64,000 bases of DNA from Lachnospiraceae bacterium (GTDB lineage Bacteria; Bacillota; Clostridia; Lachnospirales; Lachnospiraceae), in contig CAJTGD010000015.1 of the NCBI GenBank assembly GCA_910575475.1, forward strand, positions 1-64,000, read 5' to 3'. Shown here in pieces: positions 1 through 9,129 of the stretch (positions within the stretch are counted from its first letter, which is position 1; each line of letters begins with the position of its first letter). The position numbers were made by a program, and so were the translations under genes. Under the pieces are notes generated by a model. It saw only the letters and a list, made by a program, of their open reading frames with translations, was not told where the DNA came from and made no database searches.

Positions 1-116
1 AAACAGTTATTTTCAGAATGATAAGCACCAAGGGGGAAGTCTGCGATTTTTTAAGGTTGTATGTTCCAACCACTCATTCTTTCACACGTTTCAATGACAT
101 TTATTCCAAGCGCATA

Positions 117-362
117 CTAAGTTGTTAACATTGATTTCATAACACCAAGTACCATAGGCAGAAACGTGCTGACACCGAACACAAAAACTGCACACAATAT
201 CTGGACAACATAATATCCAGTAAATATCCCAAAAAATAACGGTTTTCCTTTCTTCCATCCATAATTCGTCACGGTATTTAAAGCCAGGATATTACCTGGT
301 CCCGGCGTGAACGCATTGATCATAGAATACACAAAAAAATTACCTATCACATAACCCGGCAT
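117..362 (-). pseudogene. Truncated LysE/RhtB-family amino-acid exporter
   Basis: Eighty-one residues from an ATG preceded by GGAGG match the N-terminal third of LysE/RhtB efflux proteins, inner-membrane exporters of amino acids. A hydrophobic first helix carries the family motif PGPGN at residues 20-24, followed by a second hydrophobic segment. The frame then ends abruptly after a few unrelated residues, whereas the family is about 200 residues with six helices. The 116 bases beyond the stop do not resume the protein. The LysR gene lies just upstream on the same strand, a common regulator/exporter pairing, so the exporter was probably its target. A truncated, non-functional gene is the best reading; continuation outside the window cannot be excluded. 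Confidence 0.6.
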
Positions 363-471
363 GATAACGCCTCCTTCCATGTATGATTGTACCATGGAAC
401 GTCATGAAATAGGTAATATCGAATATTTATGCTAAAACATAGGATGAGCCTATATTTCATTCAATCTGATA

Positions 472-1359
472 CTACTTAAGGGCCTTAATATAAATCTTCC
501 CCAATTCCGACAATTCTTTGTCCTTATTTAAAATATAACCAATATGCATGATTTCATCTTCAGCAAGCGGGATTGAAATGATAGAATCCCCATGCAAGTA
601 TTTAGGAAAAATACCGCTGGATATGGTATATCCGTCCAATCCTATCATGAAATTGACAATGGCAGCCCGATCGCTAATCTTAATGCTCTTTTCTGCCGTT
701 TCATTACTAAATAATTCCTCCGCAAAGTTAGAAGATTCATAAGTCCCCTGTACAAAACTAAGCCTTGGGTATGGCTTCAAATCTTCTAACTTAATCTTTT
801 CTTTTTTAGCTAATGGGTGTTCTCTCCTCAAAAATACATGGGGTGTCGCTGAAAATATTTCATAAAAGCTTAAATTGTTTTCTTCAAAAATTTTCATCAG
901 TACATTTTCATTATTTTTGCTAAGATAAAGAATCCCCAAATCGCTAAAACGATTCCGTACATCTTTAATAACCTGATGTGTCTGTGTTTCATTTAAAATA
1001 AATTCATACCTCTCCTGGCCAAACTGCTGTACCAGTTCAACAAAAGCATTTGCTCCAAAAGTATAATGCTGCGAGGATACACAAAATCGCTGCTTTTCCG
1101 GCAGATTATTGATATATTTTGATTCTAACAGCTCCATTTGCTGTACTACCTGTCTTGCATAACCTAAAAATTCCATACCTTCCGTTGTCAGAGCCACACC
1201 TGCCCGGCAGCGGTTAAAAATTGTAATTTTCACTTCCTTTTCGACATCTTTTATCGCTCCAGAAAGGCTGGGCTGAGAAATATACAATTCCTTTGCCGCT
1301 TCTGTAATTGAACCCTTTTCCGCTATTGTTATCATGTATTTTAACTGCTGTATTGTCAT
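472..1359 (-). CDS. LysR-family transcriptional regulator
   Basis: A 295-residue protein of normal LysR length. Residues 1-60 form the winged HTH, with the typical run of a QLKYM start, a conserved AAKELYISQPSLS recognition region and the LTTEG wing. Residues about 90-290 are the periplasmic-binding-protein-like effector domain that senses a small ligand. The start is supported by an AAGGGGGC ribosome site just upstream. It is probably a cytoplasmic activator or repressor of the neighbouring LysE-like exporter, now truncated. The effector is not evident from the sequence. Confidence 0.9.
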   Translation of the reverse strand: MTIQQLKYMITIAEKGSITEAAKELYISQPSLSGAIKDVEKEVKITIFNRCRAGVALTTEGMEFLGYARQVVQQMELLESKYINNLPEKQRFCVSSQHYTFGANAFVELVQQFGQERYEFILNETQTHQVIKDVRNRFSDLGILYLSKNNENVLMKIFEENNLSFYEIFSATPHVFLRREHPLAKKEKIKLEDLKPYPRLSFVQGTYESSNFAEELFSNETAEKSIKISDRAAIVNFMIGLDGYTISSGIFPKYLHGDSIISIPLAEDEIMHIGYILNKDKELSELGKIYIKALK

Positions 1360-1400
1360 ATATGCCCCCTTATTGCACCTAATACAAGTACCCCTGAAAA

Positions 1401-1604
1401 TTATATATCATTTTTTTCGTCAGAAGGGATCTTCGAATTTTTCCTTCTTAAATCTACTGGTTTTGATGATAGTTTTGGAATCATCCATGAATGCCCAAAG
1501 CGTATCACCCCCTCAATTCGCTTTTCCTCACATAACTTTTGCACCCGACGTTCTGATATGCACCATTTTTTTGCCGCATCCCTAACAGAAATATAATCAA
1601 ACAT
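1401..1604 (-). CDS. Small excisionase/MerR-like HTH protein
   Basis: A 67-residue protein beginning at an ATG with a strong GGAGGAAC ribosome site. Its first 45 residues look like the winged-helix fold of MerR/excisionase (HTH_17) proteins: an aromatic-rich start, a VRDAAKKWCISERRVQKLC helix pair, then RIEGVIRFGHSWMIP, the typical wing ending in W-x-IP. Such proteins bind DNA and are often excisionases or accessory factors of integrative elements. The tail is short and polar. It sits 42 bases upstream of the LysR gene on the same strand and near a decayed transposon-type gene, so it may be a mobile-element survivor rather than part of the LysR unit. Confidence 0.75.
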   Translation of the reverse strand: MFDYISVRDAAKKWCISERRVQKLCEEKRIEGVIRFGHSWMIPKLSSKPVDLRRKNSKIPSDEKNDI

Positions 1605-1950
1605 TTTAGTTCCTCCAATCTGTCCATTCTAATTATATACGGCAAAACGAACAAAAGCAAGTTATTACTTTTTGATTTTTCCTTGAGAGGGTTCAAATCT
1701 GCCCCCTCTTCCACCGACTATTACAATCCGCAAAAAAATAAAGGCTCTCGGTCGTGCTGGATCTGCCGAAATCCTTTATTTCTGCGGTTTTTCCGATATT
1801 TTGTTCATTCCCTTTGTATCAAATAAGCGGTTTACATTTCTTAATCTGTACCCCATCCCCCTCATGCCTTGAAAATACTGGCTTTAACGGCATACACATT
1901 TGTGTAATGTGTACCCTTTCCCCAAATCCCCTGACTCCCCAAAAAACAGG

Positions 1951-2087
1951 CGCCATCCCTGCCTGGAGATCCAATGCCCTGTCCAACTCTTTTTACGCCA
2001 CTGGGTTCTTATAAAAGAATCCCCGGGACAGCCCTGTCTTTTTCATCAGCTTTGGGATTGTGACCTTTTCTTCTTCCTCAAATGTGT
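1951..2087 (-). pseudogene. Decayed transposon accessory protein (TnpC/DUF6262-like)
   Basis: On the minus strand one frame reads as a recognisable HTH segment, TIPKLMKKTGLSRGFFYKNP, followed by a stop and then KELDRALDLQAGM. This pattern (an SxxxFYKNP turn followed by LDRAxxxQAGM) is that of the small proteins encoded next to tyrosine recombinases in Tn554-like elements. An in-frame stop interrupts it, and no start codon with a ribosome site precedes it. I read it as a relic of a mobile element. The rest of the 1605-2098 gap contains no other gene I can support. Confidence 0.45.
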
Positions 2088-2098
2088 CCGTACTAGTA

Positions 2099-4147
2099 TT
2101 AGTCCACGATCACACGCACCCGCTCCAGATTGTGCACCTGCGTAAAGAACGCTCCTGCTTCCCCATTGCGCTCGGAAGAAACCCGGATGACCGCGAAGTA
2201 GGTCCCCGGCTCATCATAAGTATGTTCCGCACGGATCACAGCCCTCTGGCCATTGTCGGTAAGTTCCAGTTCTCCTTCGTCCGGATAGGACGGGTCTCCT
2301 TCAAAGCTCCACTCCGCATGGGTCAGGCTTCCGGCGCCGTCCGGCACCTCCGCCTCCGCAAGGAAGGCCACCTGTTCCCCACATTTTATATGGGCGCAGG
2401 CGCTGCCGTTGGCAAGCAGGGTCACAACGGGCTGGATGCCCTTGCGCTGAACCGCCGTTTCCGGCACGCTCATCTGCCCGATATTGACCTCATATTCACT
2501 GGAAGGCAGCGGAGCGGTTCCATTTTCCACCCACTGTGCCACATCCAACAGCGCCTGCCGCAGCGCGCCCAGATAACTGGTCACATGCAGTTCGTCAATG
2601 GTTTCCGCACGGTCATCGTGGAGGGAATGGTCCACATACCACAGACGGCAAAGTTCCCTTTCGTCCACACCCTCATGAACCGAGGCGATCTTCCTGCGGT
2701 ACCAGTCCGCCTGCCATGCATAGGCGCTTTCGTCCATCAGGGACGCCACAATGATGACCTTCCCCTGGATCAGCCCGTTCTGCTTACATCCCGGCCCATT
2801 GCTGCTGAAGATCGGTCCCACCAGTTTTTTCTGTTGGGGATAGAGGGGTTCTCCCTCGGCATCCCGGAACTGATCCCATCCATGGTAATCCTTCGACGGC
2901 ACCTGATGACGGTGGTAGGTCTGGAACGCGATGTAATCCGAATTATCCAGAAGAACCTCGTCCCCGGTCTGCAGCAGTTCCATGACTTCCGGTATATCGT
3001 CCACACCGTAGGCCTTGCTGAGGTAAATGCGGCTGCCCTCAATATGGTCGAGCATCAGCTTCTTGCCCTCTGCCGCTCCTGTTTTGACTAATATCTGAAC
3101 CCCGGTCAGATACAGGTCGTCCCCCACAGGAATCTGATCCAGCTCAATCCAGGGCTCACCTGACATATTGCTGCTGAGCATCTTCAGCCATGCCGTATCG
3201 GCCCCGTTTACATTTCCGGCAAGGGCGGCGGCTTTTTTCTCCGGGATATAGATCATCCGCACATGGGCGGTCATTTTGATCCGATCCCGCACAGCGTTGC
3301 TGTCCGGCTCCGCGCCCAGATAGCCTGGCACTTTCCAGAAATCCTCAAAATAATCGGGATCCATCCTCTTGACTCCCGGAAGAAGTACCGGAACCGCCCC
3401 GTCTCCCAGTTCCCGGAAGGAAAACCAGCTCCTAAGCGGGCATCCGAACAATTCCGCCTCCCGGAGGGCTGCCGCTTCCTCCTCGTTGAGTCCTTCATAG
3501 GGATCGCCGCTGCCGCCTGCGTCCATGGCATCCGCAATCTGTTCCATTTTATGTCTCAGGATCCGCATGGCATGAACCCGGGTGGTGTGACAGTTTGGGA
3601 TCGCATAAGGCGAACCGATGATGTAGGGCACCGCCCCGTCCCAGGCATTTGTATTTTCAATACATGCCATCGTACGGTATCCGCCTCCGCTGCCGCCGTA
3701 CACATAGCCGTAGGGCCTGTGCTCATATCCATAGACCTCCCGCGCCTTTTTCCTGGAATACTCCGCTGCCGCCGCACTGGAACGGTGCGTCATCGTGTTG
3801 TCATTGCTGTTTGTGAAAATAGCGGCGGAACCCATGTTGGTCTCTACAAAATAAGCGCCGTGGGTCAGTGCGAATGCGATCTTGTCGTCCCCTCCGGTCA
3901 GCGAGATGGACGCGATCTCCTCGTCCGGCCCCGGAAAGGGCGAAAGATACTGGTAAAACCGTCCCTCATACCGCTCCTTCTCCGGATAAAAGAACGAGAA
4001 ACGGACAGCGGTCCCCTCGAAACCTCCGTGGATGTAGCGGAGCGGAATCTCCGTCCCGTCCGGAAGTTTTCGGGAATCCTGTTTATCTATGTCAATAAAA
4101 GCATTCTGGAATTCCGGATCCAGTTTTGCGTCATAAATTGCTTCCAT
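2099..4147 (-). CDS. Alpha/beta-hydrolase-like enzyme with C-terminal PKD domain
   Basis: A 682-residue protein; the ATG at 4147 is chosen because GGAGG lies eight bases upstream. There is no signal peptide, so it should be cytoplasmic. Around residues 155-165 the segment YVYGGSGGGYRT resembles a nucleophile elbow (G-x-S-x-G), followed by WDGAVPYIIGSP, consistent with an alpha/beta-hydrolase serine enzyme. The last 90 residues look like a PKD/Ig-like domain (AEWSFEGD, then HTYDEPGTYFAVIRVS). The acid and histidine of a triad cannot be fixed by eye. It is the most downstream gene of the glycoside locus, following a GPH symporter, so it may be an esterase or lyase acting on an imported glycoside or its aglycone. 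I do not recognise a named family; substrate unknown. Confidence 0.6.
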   Translation of the reverse strand: MEAIYDAKLDPEFQNAFIDIDKQDSRKLPDGTEIPLRYIHGGFEGTAVRFSFFYPEKERYEGRFYQYLSPFPGPDEEIASISLTGGDDKIAFALTHGAYFVETNMGSAAIFTNSNDNTMTHRSSAAAAEYSRKKAREVYGYEHRPYGYVYGGSGGGYRTMACIENTNAWDGAVPYIIGSPYAIPNCHTTRVHAMRILRHKMEQIADAMDAGGSGDPYEGLNEEEAAALREAELFGCPLRSWFSFRELGDGAVPVLLPGVKRMDPDYFEDFWKVPGYLGAEPDSNAVRDRIKMTAHVRMIYIPEKKAAALAGNVNGADTAWLKMLSSNMSGEPWIELDQIPVGDDLYLTGVQILVKTGAAEGKKLMLDHIEGSRIYLSKAYGVDDIPEVMELLQTGDEVLLDNSDYIAFQTYHRHQVPSKDYHGWDQFRDAEGEPLYPQQKKLVGPIFSSNGPGCKQNGLIQGKVIIVASLMDESAYAWQADWYRRKIASVHEGVDERELCRLWYVDHSLHDDRAETIDELHVTSYLGALRQALLDVAQWVENGTAPLPSSEYEVNIGQMSVPETAVQRKGIQPVVTLLANGSACAHIKCGEQVAFLAEAEVPDGAGSLTHAEWSFEGDPSYPDEGELELTDNGQRAVIRAEHTYDEPGTYFAVIRVSSERNGEAGAFFTQVHNLERVRVIVD

Positions 4148-4342
4148 AATTATTTCCTCCATATACTGTAGTTTAAGAACGATTCCTTCTTTATACGGCA
4201 GATGGACTGCCCAATTGTACGATACCTGATACTGCCCAATTTTAGGATACGGCACGAGATAACACATACCCGTTATCTCGTGCCGGCCTCCTGACTTTTG
4301 ATTCCTGTATTTACGTTTCTTTACTCTTGTATCTGTGCTTCT

Positions 4343-5737
4343 TTATTCCTGTACCTGCGCTTCCTGATTTTCCTGAGACGCGGCAGCCCTGCGTTCTTCA
4401 TTTTCCTTGCGGATCTGGGCCATCTGCTTATCCAGCTTAAAATATCCTCTCAAGGACAGGGCAACAACAACATACAGAGCCATCGGCACCAGGCTGAATA
4501 ACAGGCGGATCCCCATCAGCGTCCCGTCAGACTGGGTATCCAAGGACCCGTTGTAGCCCACGATCGTCAGCATCACGCCCAGGCCCGCGCTTCCGACTGC
4601 AGCGCCCACTTTTTTCGCAAGGCTGACTACGCTGGACATGGTTCCTTCCATACGGGGGCGTCCTTTCCACTCGTTATACTCCGCACATTCCAGAACTGCA
4701 AGGGCGATCAGCATACTTCCGGGAACGGTTCCGGTTCCGGTCATCACGGCCGCAACCGCCAGCAGGACGATATTTGCCCCGGCAAAGAAGTTGAGCAGAT
4801 AGCCTGCCGCAGATAACACAAATCCGGCGAACATCAGCTTCGCTACCGTGGTTCTCTTCAACAGCGGCGGAAACGCGAATGCAAGCGGGATCCCGATCAT
4901 CTGGACCAGGCTGGCAACACTCATCAATCCTACATTTCCCACGATCCAGGTATAGTAGTACACGATCGTCCCCATGTTCGTCACGAAGTTGAAGATCAGG
5001 CCCATCAGTGCCAGCATCAGGATGTAGCGGTTGCCTTTGATCAGCTCGATGACATCCGAAAATTTCAGGGATTCTTCCTGCTTTTTCTCTGCGTCAACAT
5101 TATATTTCTCTTTTACGAAGATCATCCTGAGGATTCCGATGCCGCCCATGGCAATGGCAAATGTCCCTACCAGCAGACTCCATCCAGAAGCGGATGTGGC
5201 ATACTTCGACATCAGGATCGGGAAGCCGACGTTAAAGATCACAGACGCAAGCATGGTGATGACGCTGCTGTAGGAAGTCAGCTTGACAATCTGGTTTCCC
5301 TTGAACGCGCGCACCAGGTAAACGGTATTGCTGGCATTCAGAAATGTATAGGAAACTGCGTTCACCATCGTATACATCACGAAGATCCAGACACATTTCA
5401 TGATCTCACTCAGTCCGGTCGGGCAGGAGAACATCAGCCAGGTGCAGACCCACATCAGTATGATAAATACTTCATAAGGACGGGCCTTCCCCCATTTGGT
5501 CTTTGTCCTGTCCACAATAAATCCCGCACAGGCATCTGTCACGCTGTCCACCAGCTTGCTGGCCACCATGATGATACTGATATAGGCGGGCGTCACACCC
5601 AGCGTATCTGTACAATATGCCATCAAAAATCCTGCCAGCAGGACATAGATGGATGTAGAGATCATACGGCTGTTCCACAGCAGCAGGTTTCCGAAACCGA
5701 GTTTTTCCCCGGACTCGATCGTTTTGTTCTTACTCAT
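4343..5737 (-). CDS. GPH-family sugar:cation symporter
   Basis: A 464-residue polytopic membrane protein of the glycoside-pentoside-hexuronide (MelB/XylP-like) group of the major facilitator superfamily. The ATG at 5737 has GGAGGAG upstream. About twelve hydrophobic segments are visible. The family motif region after helix 2 reads KLVDSVTDACAGFIVDRTKTKWGKARP, typical of GPH proteins, and a second conserved block NEWKGRPRMEGTM lies in the C-terminal half. It should import a glycoside with sodium or protons. A close paralogue is encoded 2 kb upstream (7677-9053). The hydrolase at 2099-4147 follows in the same direction. Confidence 0.9.
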   Translation of the reverse strand: MSKNKTIESGEKLGFGNLLLWNSRMISTSIYVLLAGFLMAYCTDTLGVTPAYISIIMVASKLVDSVTDACAGFIVDRTKTKWGKARPYEVFIILMWVCTWLMFSCPTGLSEIMKCVWIFVMYTMVNAVSYTFLNASNTVYLVRAFKGNQIVKLTSYSSVITMLASVIFNVGFPILMSKYATSASGWSLLVGTFAIAMGGIGILRMIFVKEKYNVDAEKKQEESLKFSDVIELIKGNRYILMLALMGLIFNFVTNMGTIVYYYTWIVGNVGLMSVASLVQMIGIPLAFAFPPLLKRTTVAKLMFAGFVLSAAGYLLNFFAGANIVLLAVAAVMTGTGTVPGSMLIALAVLECAEYNEWKGRPRMEGTMSSVVSLAKKVGAAVGSAGLGVMLTIVGYNGSLDTQSDGTLMGIRLLFSLVPMALYVVVALSLRGYFKLDKQMAQIRKENEERRAAASQENQEAQVQE

Positions 5738-5782
5738 TTCTTTTCTCCTCCAATTCCTGTCAATCACTTTGGCTCACTGTTC

Positions 5783-5920
5783 AGAACGGCAGGCTGGTCT
5801 GTGCTCCGCGGTTCTGAAAAATTCCCCATTTTTTAGAGTACCCTGAGAGAAAAAACAGGTGTGCACCCCCGTCCTTTCCTCATCCCCTGATAAAAACTGT
5901 AACTGTTAGAACGGCAGGCC
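5783..5920. promoter_or_regulatory. Paired AGAACGGCAGGC repeats upstream of the symporter
   Basis: The 12-base word AGAACGGCAGGC occurs at 5783 and again at 5908, in the same orientation and 125 bases apart, within the 361-base gap ahead of the GPH symporter gene. Direct repeats of this size upstream of a transporter whose neighbour is an AraC regulator could be binding sites for it. The rest of the gap (5738-6098) holds the terminator at 6041-6080 and no gene that I can see. Confidence 0.3.
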
Positions 5921-6040
5921 CCAGACCCGTCTTCCGCCGCTCTCAATAGTTACTTAAAAGTATACTCGGATGGAGGATCATGATATAGTCCGAAATTCGT
6001 TTTTCTAATTCAAAATTTGTTATCTTTCTAAAAATCTCCG

Positions 6041-6080
6041 AAAAAAGATACAGGCTCACGAATATTCATTCGTGAGCCCT
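6041..6080 (-). terminator. Rho-independent terminator
   Basis: A perfect 11-bp stem (GGCTCACGAAT at 6053-6063 and its complement at 6068-6078) with a 4-base loop is followed on the minus strand by a run of six T (6041-6046). It lies just after the stop of the HPr-like gene and should end the AraC/HPr-like transcript. Confidence 0.85.
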
Positions 6081-6098
6081 GATGTTTGTTTCAACCTG

Positions 6099-6332
6099 TC
6101 ACATAAGGTATTCCCGGATGCAGTCATAATCCCCTTCTTCGAAGCAGATCTTGCTCTCCGGGAATTCCTGCTGATCCGCATTTACGGCAAAGATATATCT
6201 GGACAATGTGGATTTGAGGTTGAGACAGTCCCCTTCCCCGGTGGTCAGCACCACCTCCCCACGGCACCGGTTGACCGCCTTCAGAAAATGAACAGGTTCG
6301 ATTTGATGTCTAAGTCCTTTCTGCAGTTTCAT
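6099..6332 (-). CDS. Small HPr/Crh-like protein
   Basis: A 77-residue acidic protein with a good ribosome site (AAAGGAGAAGGAAG before ATG). Its start lies inside the end of the AraC gene (23-base overlap), so the two are probably translationally coupled. The pattern GEVVLTT-GEGD-LNLKSTLS followed by a C-terminal D-Y-D-x-I helix resembles the second half of HPr, where xNxKSIMG holds the regulatory serine; here that serine would be Ser41. The active-site histidine motif GLHARPA is replaced by GLRHQIEP, so it would not carry phosphate from Enzyme I, as in Crh. This relationship is an inference from pattern only; otherwise it is a conserved-looking protein of unknown function. Confidence 0.5.
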   Translation of the reverse strand: MKLQKGLRHQIEPVHFLKAVNRCRGEVVLTTGEGDCLNLKSTLSRYIFAVNADQQEFPESKICFEEGDYDCIREYLM

Positions 6333-7590
6333 CTTCCTTCTCCTTTCCCAACTGGCTTCGAAATGCTGCCGGCGTCATCCCTGTGATCTCCCGGAACACC
6401 TTGCTGAAGTAGGTGCGGTTTCCGAAGTTCAGGGTATCGCTGATCTCCTGGATCCCCTGCGAGGTGGTGAGGAGCTGGATCTTGGCATACTCCACCTTCG
6501 CCTCTTTTACAAAATCATTGACACGGATCCCCATTTCCTTGTTGAATTTTCTCGTAAAATAATATTCCGTATACCCCACATGCTTTGCCACATCGGCCAA
6601 TGTAAAGCTTTTCATGATATTTGCCCGGATAAAATCGCAGCCCTCCCGGATCGCCGGAGAGATGAGCGGATTCTCGTTGGTCCTGCGCACCTGGATGATA
6701 AAATCCTCCAACATCTTCCGGTCCAACGTCATCAGTTCGGTCACAGTGGTACAGGACTCCGCCCTTCGGATATATTCATTCTCCATCTCCTTGGCCTTCC
6801 GGATAGACAGTCCGCCCTCAATGGCCGCGTTGCAGCACTGGGCGGTTAAAATGATGACTGTGTTCTTTGCGTCCCGAATAGGATTCCCGGTATGGGATAC
6901 GGGCAGGTTGCTGAGTTCCGTCACGCTGTTCATGAGTTCGGTATTATTTCCGTTGCCGTCCCGGACACACTGGAGCAGCTGTCGTTCCAGTGCTACCATC
7001 CGCTCCGGGTCGGAGCCGAAGCTATCTTCTGACTCTATCTTTCCCTCGCAGGCAGCCCTCAGCGAATCATTCTGAAACTGCAGCAGTGCTTCCTGATAGT
7101 AGGAAAAATCCTGATGGGTCTCTTCCGTAATGCAGTGGTGCAGCATCATGGCATACTGCCGCACAAGGGAGAACGGCATGACCGGGAGCGATTCCAGAAT
7201 CCGAAACAACTGGATCCGGGCGCTCATGGAAAAAGTCATTTTTTTCAGGGATTCCTCCACACTTTTTACAGACAGCTGGCTCAGGAACATGGGACCGAAG
7301 AGGATCAGGCACGCAGGCTTCCCGTCACGGTAATAATGCTCCGCGATCCAGATCATCCCGATCTCATCCCCCAGCAGCACCGGGGTTCTGCAGCCGCCTT
7401 CCATTGATTTCAGATAATCCATGCATCCGCTCAGCTCCAGCAGGTTCTGGAGTTCTTTCTGATAGACGCTGGTAGAAAAAGCCAGTTCCCACCTCCCGTT
7501 AAATCCCCACATCCCCATCCTGGTCGCCGCGTATATATGTCCCGCAAGCAGACAGATACGCATCGGACATTCTACCTGCCAATCCGCCAT
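6310..7590 (-). CDS. AraC-family transcriptional regulator
   Basis: A 426-residue regulator. The C-terminal 100 residues hold the two HTH motifs of AraC/XylS proteins (first around FTLADVAKHVGYTEYYFTRKF, second around IQEISDTLNFGNRTYFSKVF, ending GMTPAAFR). The N-terminal 300 residues form a long sensor region without membrane helices. An aromatic-rich start and helical middle suggest ligand sensing in the cytoplasm; the domain family is not clear. The start has GAGAGG upstream. It lies between two GPH symporters and is the likely activator of the glycoside locus. The small HPr-like gene overlaps its 3' end. Confidence 0.88.
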   Translation of the reverse strand: MADWQVECPMRICLLAGHIYAATRMGMWGFNGRWELAFSTSVYQKELQNLLELSGCMDYLKSMEGGCRTPVLLGDEIGMIWIAEHYYRDGKPACLILFGPMFLSQLSVKSVEESLKKMTFSMSARIQLFRILESLPVMPFSLVRQYAMMLHHCITEETHQDFSYYQEALLQFQNDSLRAACEGKIESEDSFGSDPERMVALERQLLQCVRDGNGNNTELMNSVTELSNLPVSHTGNPIRDAKNTVIILTAQCCNAAIEGGLSIRKAKEMENEYIRRAESCTTVTELMTLDRKMLEDFIIQVRRTNENPLISPAIREGCDFIRANIMKSFTLADVAKHVGYTEYYFTRKFNKEMGIRVNDFVKEAKVEYAKIQLLTTSQGIQEISDTLNFGNRTYFSKVFREITGMTPAAFRSQLGKEKEDETAERT

Positions 7591-7676
7591 AAACTCATAC
7601 CTCTCTTTCCATCCGGATAAGTTACAATTCCGCCAGACTTTGAATTGTCATGCATATGATACCACATCCCAATCAA

Positions 7677-9053
7677 TTAATGTACCCCTTCTGCCGAATT
7701 TTCCGCCGCCCTGCGCGCCTCAATCTCCTCTTTCATTTTCGGAAGTTCCTTGTCAAGCTTGTATGTCCTCATGATCAGGATGATCACCAGATAGAACACG
7801 GCCGGGATCACGCTTGCCAGCAGCCGAATCATCAGGATCGCGCCGTCCCCCTGTACCTGCAGTGTTCCGTCATAACCTGACAGGGAGAGCATGATCCCAA
7901 GGAAAAATCCGCCGAAGGCGCCTCCCACCTTGTTCGCGAAGCCGGTCAGGCTTCCAAGGGTTCCTTCCATACGGGGATTTCCCTGCCACTCATTGTAGTC
8001 CGCACAGTCGATCAGGAAAATGTTAAACAGCATGGAAAACGGCACGGTACCACCGGTGGTGAGGAAGGTGGCCGCCACCACGGCCGGAAGGTTCCCGCCG
8101 AAAAAGAACATCATGATATATCCGGCAATACTCACGCAGAAGCCCCAGATCACCAGCCTGCCAAGCCCCAGTTTCCGGCGCAGGAGCGGGAGTACAAACG
8201 CCAGCGGGAGCAGGATGATGGAGGTCACGGACGTCACGCCCATCAAAGACACATTTCCCACGATATAGGTCCAGAAGTAGACGGTCACGCCCATGCTTCC
8301 CACCGTATTGGCAATAAACCTTGCCAGGGACAGCCGCACCACATACTCATTGGTCTTGACCAGGGTAAAGACATCCGCAAGCTTCAGCTTCTCCCCCTCT
8401 GCCTTGACATCATTGTTATACTGCTCTTTGATGGTCAGCATCCGGATGATACCCAGCAATGTCAGCGGCACTGCCAGCATTGCGATCAGCCTGCTCCATC
8501 CCGCCGCCGAGGTTGCGACTTTGCTCATAGCCATCGGGAACATCATGTTAAAAATGACTGCCGCCCCCATGGTAAAGAAGCTGCCGTAGGCAGTCAGCTT
8601 GACCTGCTGCTCCTTGGTCTCAAATGCGCGCACCAGGTACACCACGTTGTTGGCATTCAGGAAAGTAACGCATATCGCGTTCATAAACACATACATACAG
8701 AAGATCCAGACGCTCTTTGCCGCCAGGGAAAAGCTTTCCGGACAAGAGAACAACAGCCAGGTGCTGAGCCACAAAAACACCATAAAGATCTCATAAGGAC
8801 GCCCGCGCCCCCACCGGGTCTCCGTGCGGTCAATGATAAATCCGGCAAGCACGTCCGTCACACCGTCCACCAGCTTGCTGACCATAAACAGTGTCCCCAC
8901 CAGTGCCGGGGGCATGCCCAGGGTATCGGTACAGTAGATTGTCACATAGATCAGGACCAGGGTGGACAGCGACACAGATACGGCGCTGCTCTGCCAGCAG
9001 AATAGCCTCAAAATTCCAACTTTGTTCTTTTTCTTGCTGTTTTGTGCTTCCAT
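7677..9053 (-). CDS. GPH-family sugar:cation symporter
   Basis: A 458-residue, roughly twelve-helix transporter of the GPH (MelB-like) group, clearly paralogous to the protein at 4343-5737. The shared blocks are KLVDGVTDVLAGFIIDRTETRWGRGRP after helix 2 and NEWQGNPRMEGT in the second half. The start has AAGGAGAAAAA before ATG. It lies immediately downstream of the GH2 gene (76-base gap) in the same direction, so it probably imports the substrates of the GH2, GH78 and GH3 enzymes. Confidence 0.9.
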   Translation of the reverse strand: MEAQNSKKKNKVGILRLFCWQSSAVSVSLSTLVLIYVTIYCTDTLGMPPALVGTLFMVSKLVDGVTDVLAGFIIDRTETRWGRGRPYEIFMVFLWLSTWLLFSCPESFSLAAKSVWIFCMYVFMNAICVTFLNANNVVYLVRAFETKEQQVKLTAYGSFFTMGAAVIFNMMFPMAMSKVATSAAGWSRLIAMLAVPLTLLGIIRMLTIKEQYNNDVKAEGEKLKLADVFTLVKTNEYVVRLSLARFIANTVGSMGVTVYFWTYIVGNVSLMGVTSVTSIILLPLAFVLPLLRRKLGLGRLVIWGFCVSIAGYIMMFFFGGNLPAVVAATFLTTGGTVPFSMLFNIFLIDCADYNEWQGNPRMEGTLGSLTGFANKVGGAFGGFFLGIMLSLSGYDGTLQVQGDGAILMIRLLASVIPAVFYLVIILIMRTYKLDKELPKMKEEIEARRAAENSAEGVH

Positions 9054-9129
9054 TTTTTCTCCTTTGTCTCTATTTTTATAAGATTACAGCGATTATTCTT
9101 TTCTTGTACTCACGGAAGATTTATCCAGA

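Noticed and set aside
1684-1714. tRNA-3'-end-like word GTTCAAATC...CCTCTTCCACC
   Set aside because: T-arm stem does not pair and no cloverleaf precedes it, so it is not a tRNA gene. Kept only as a hint of an attachment site.
3263-4171. 302-codon plus-strand open frame
   Set aside because: Fully antisense to the alpha/beta hydrolase; composition-driven shadow.
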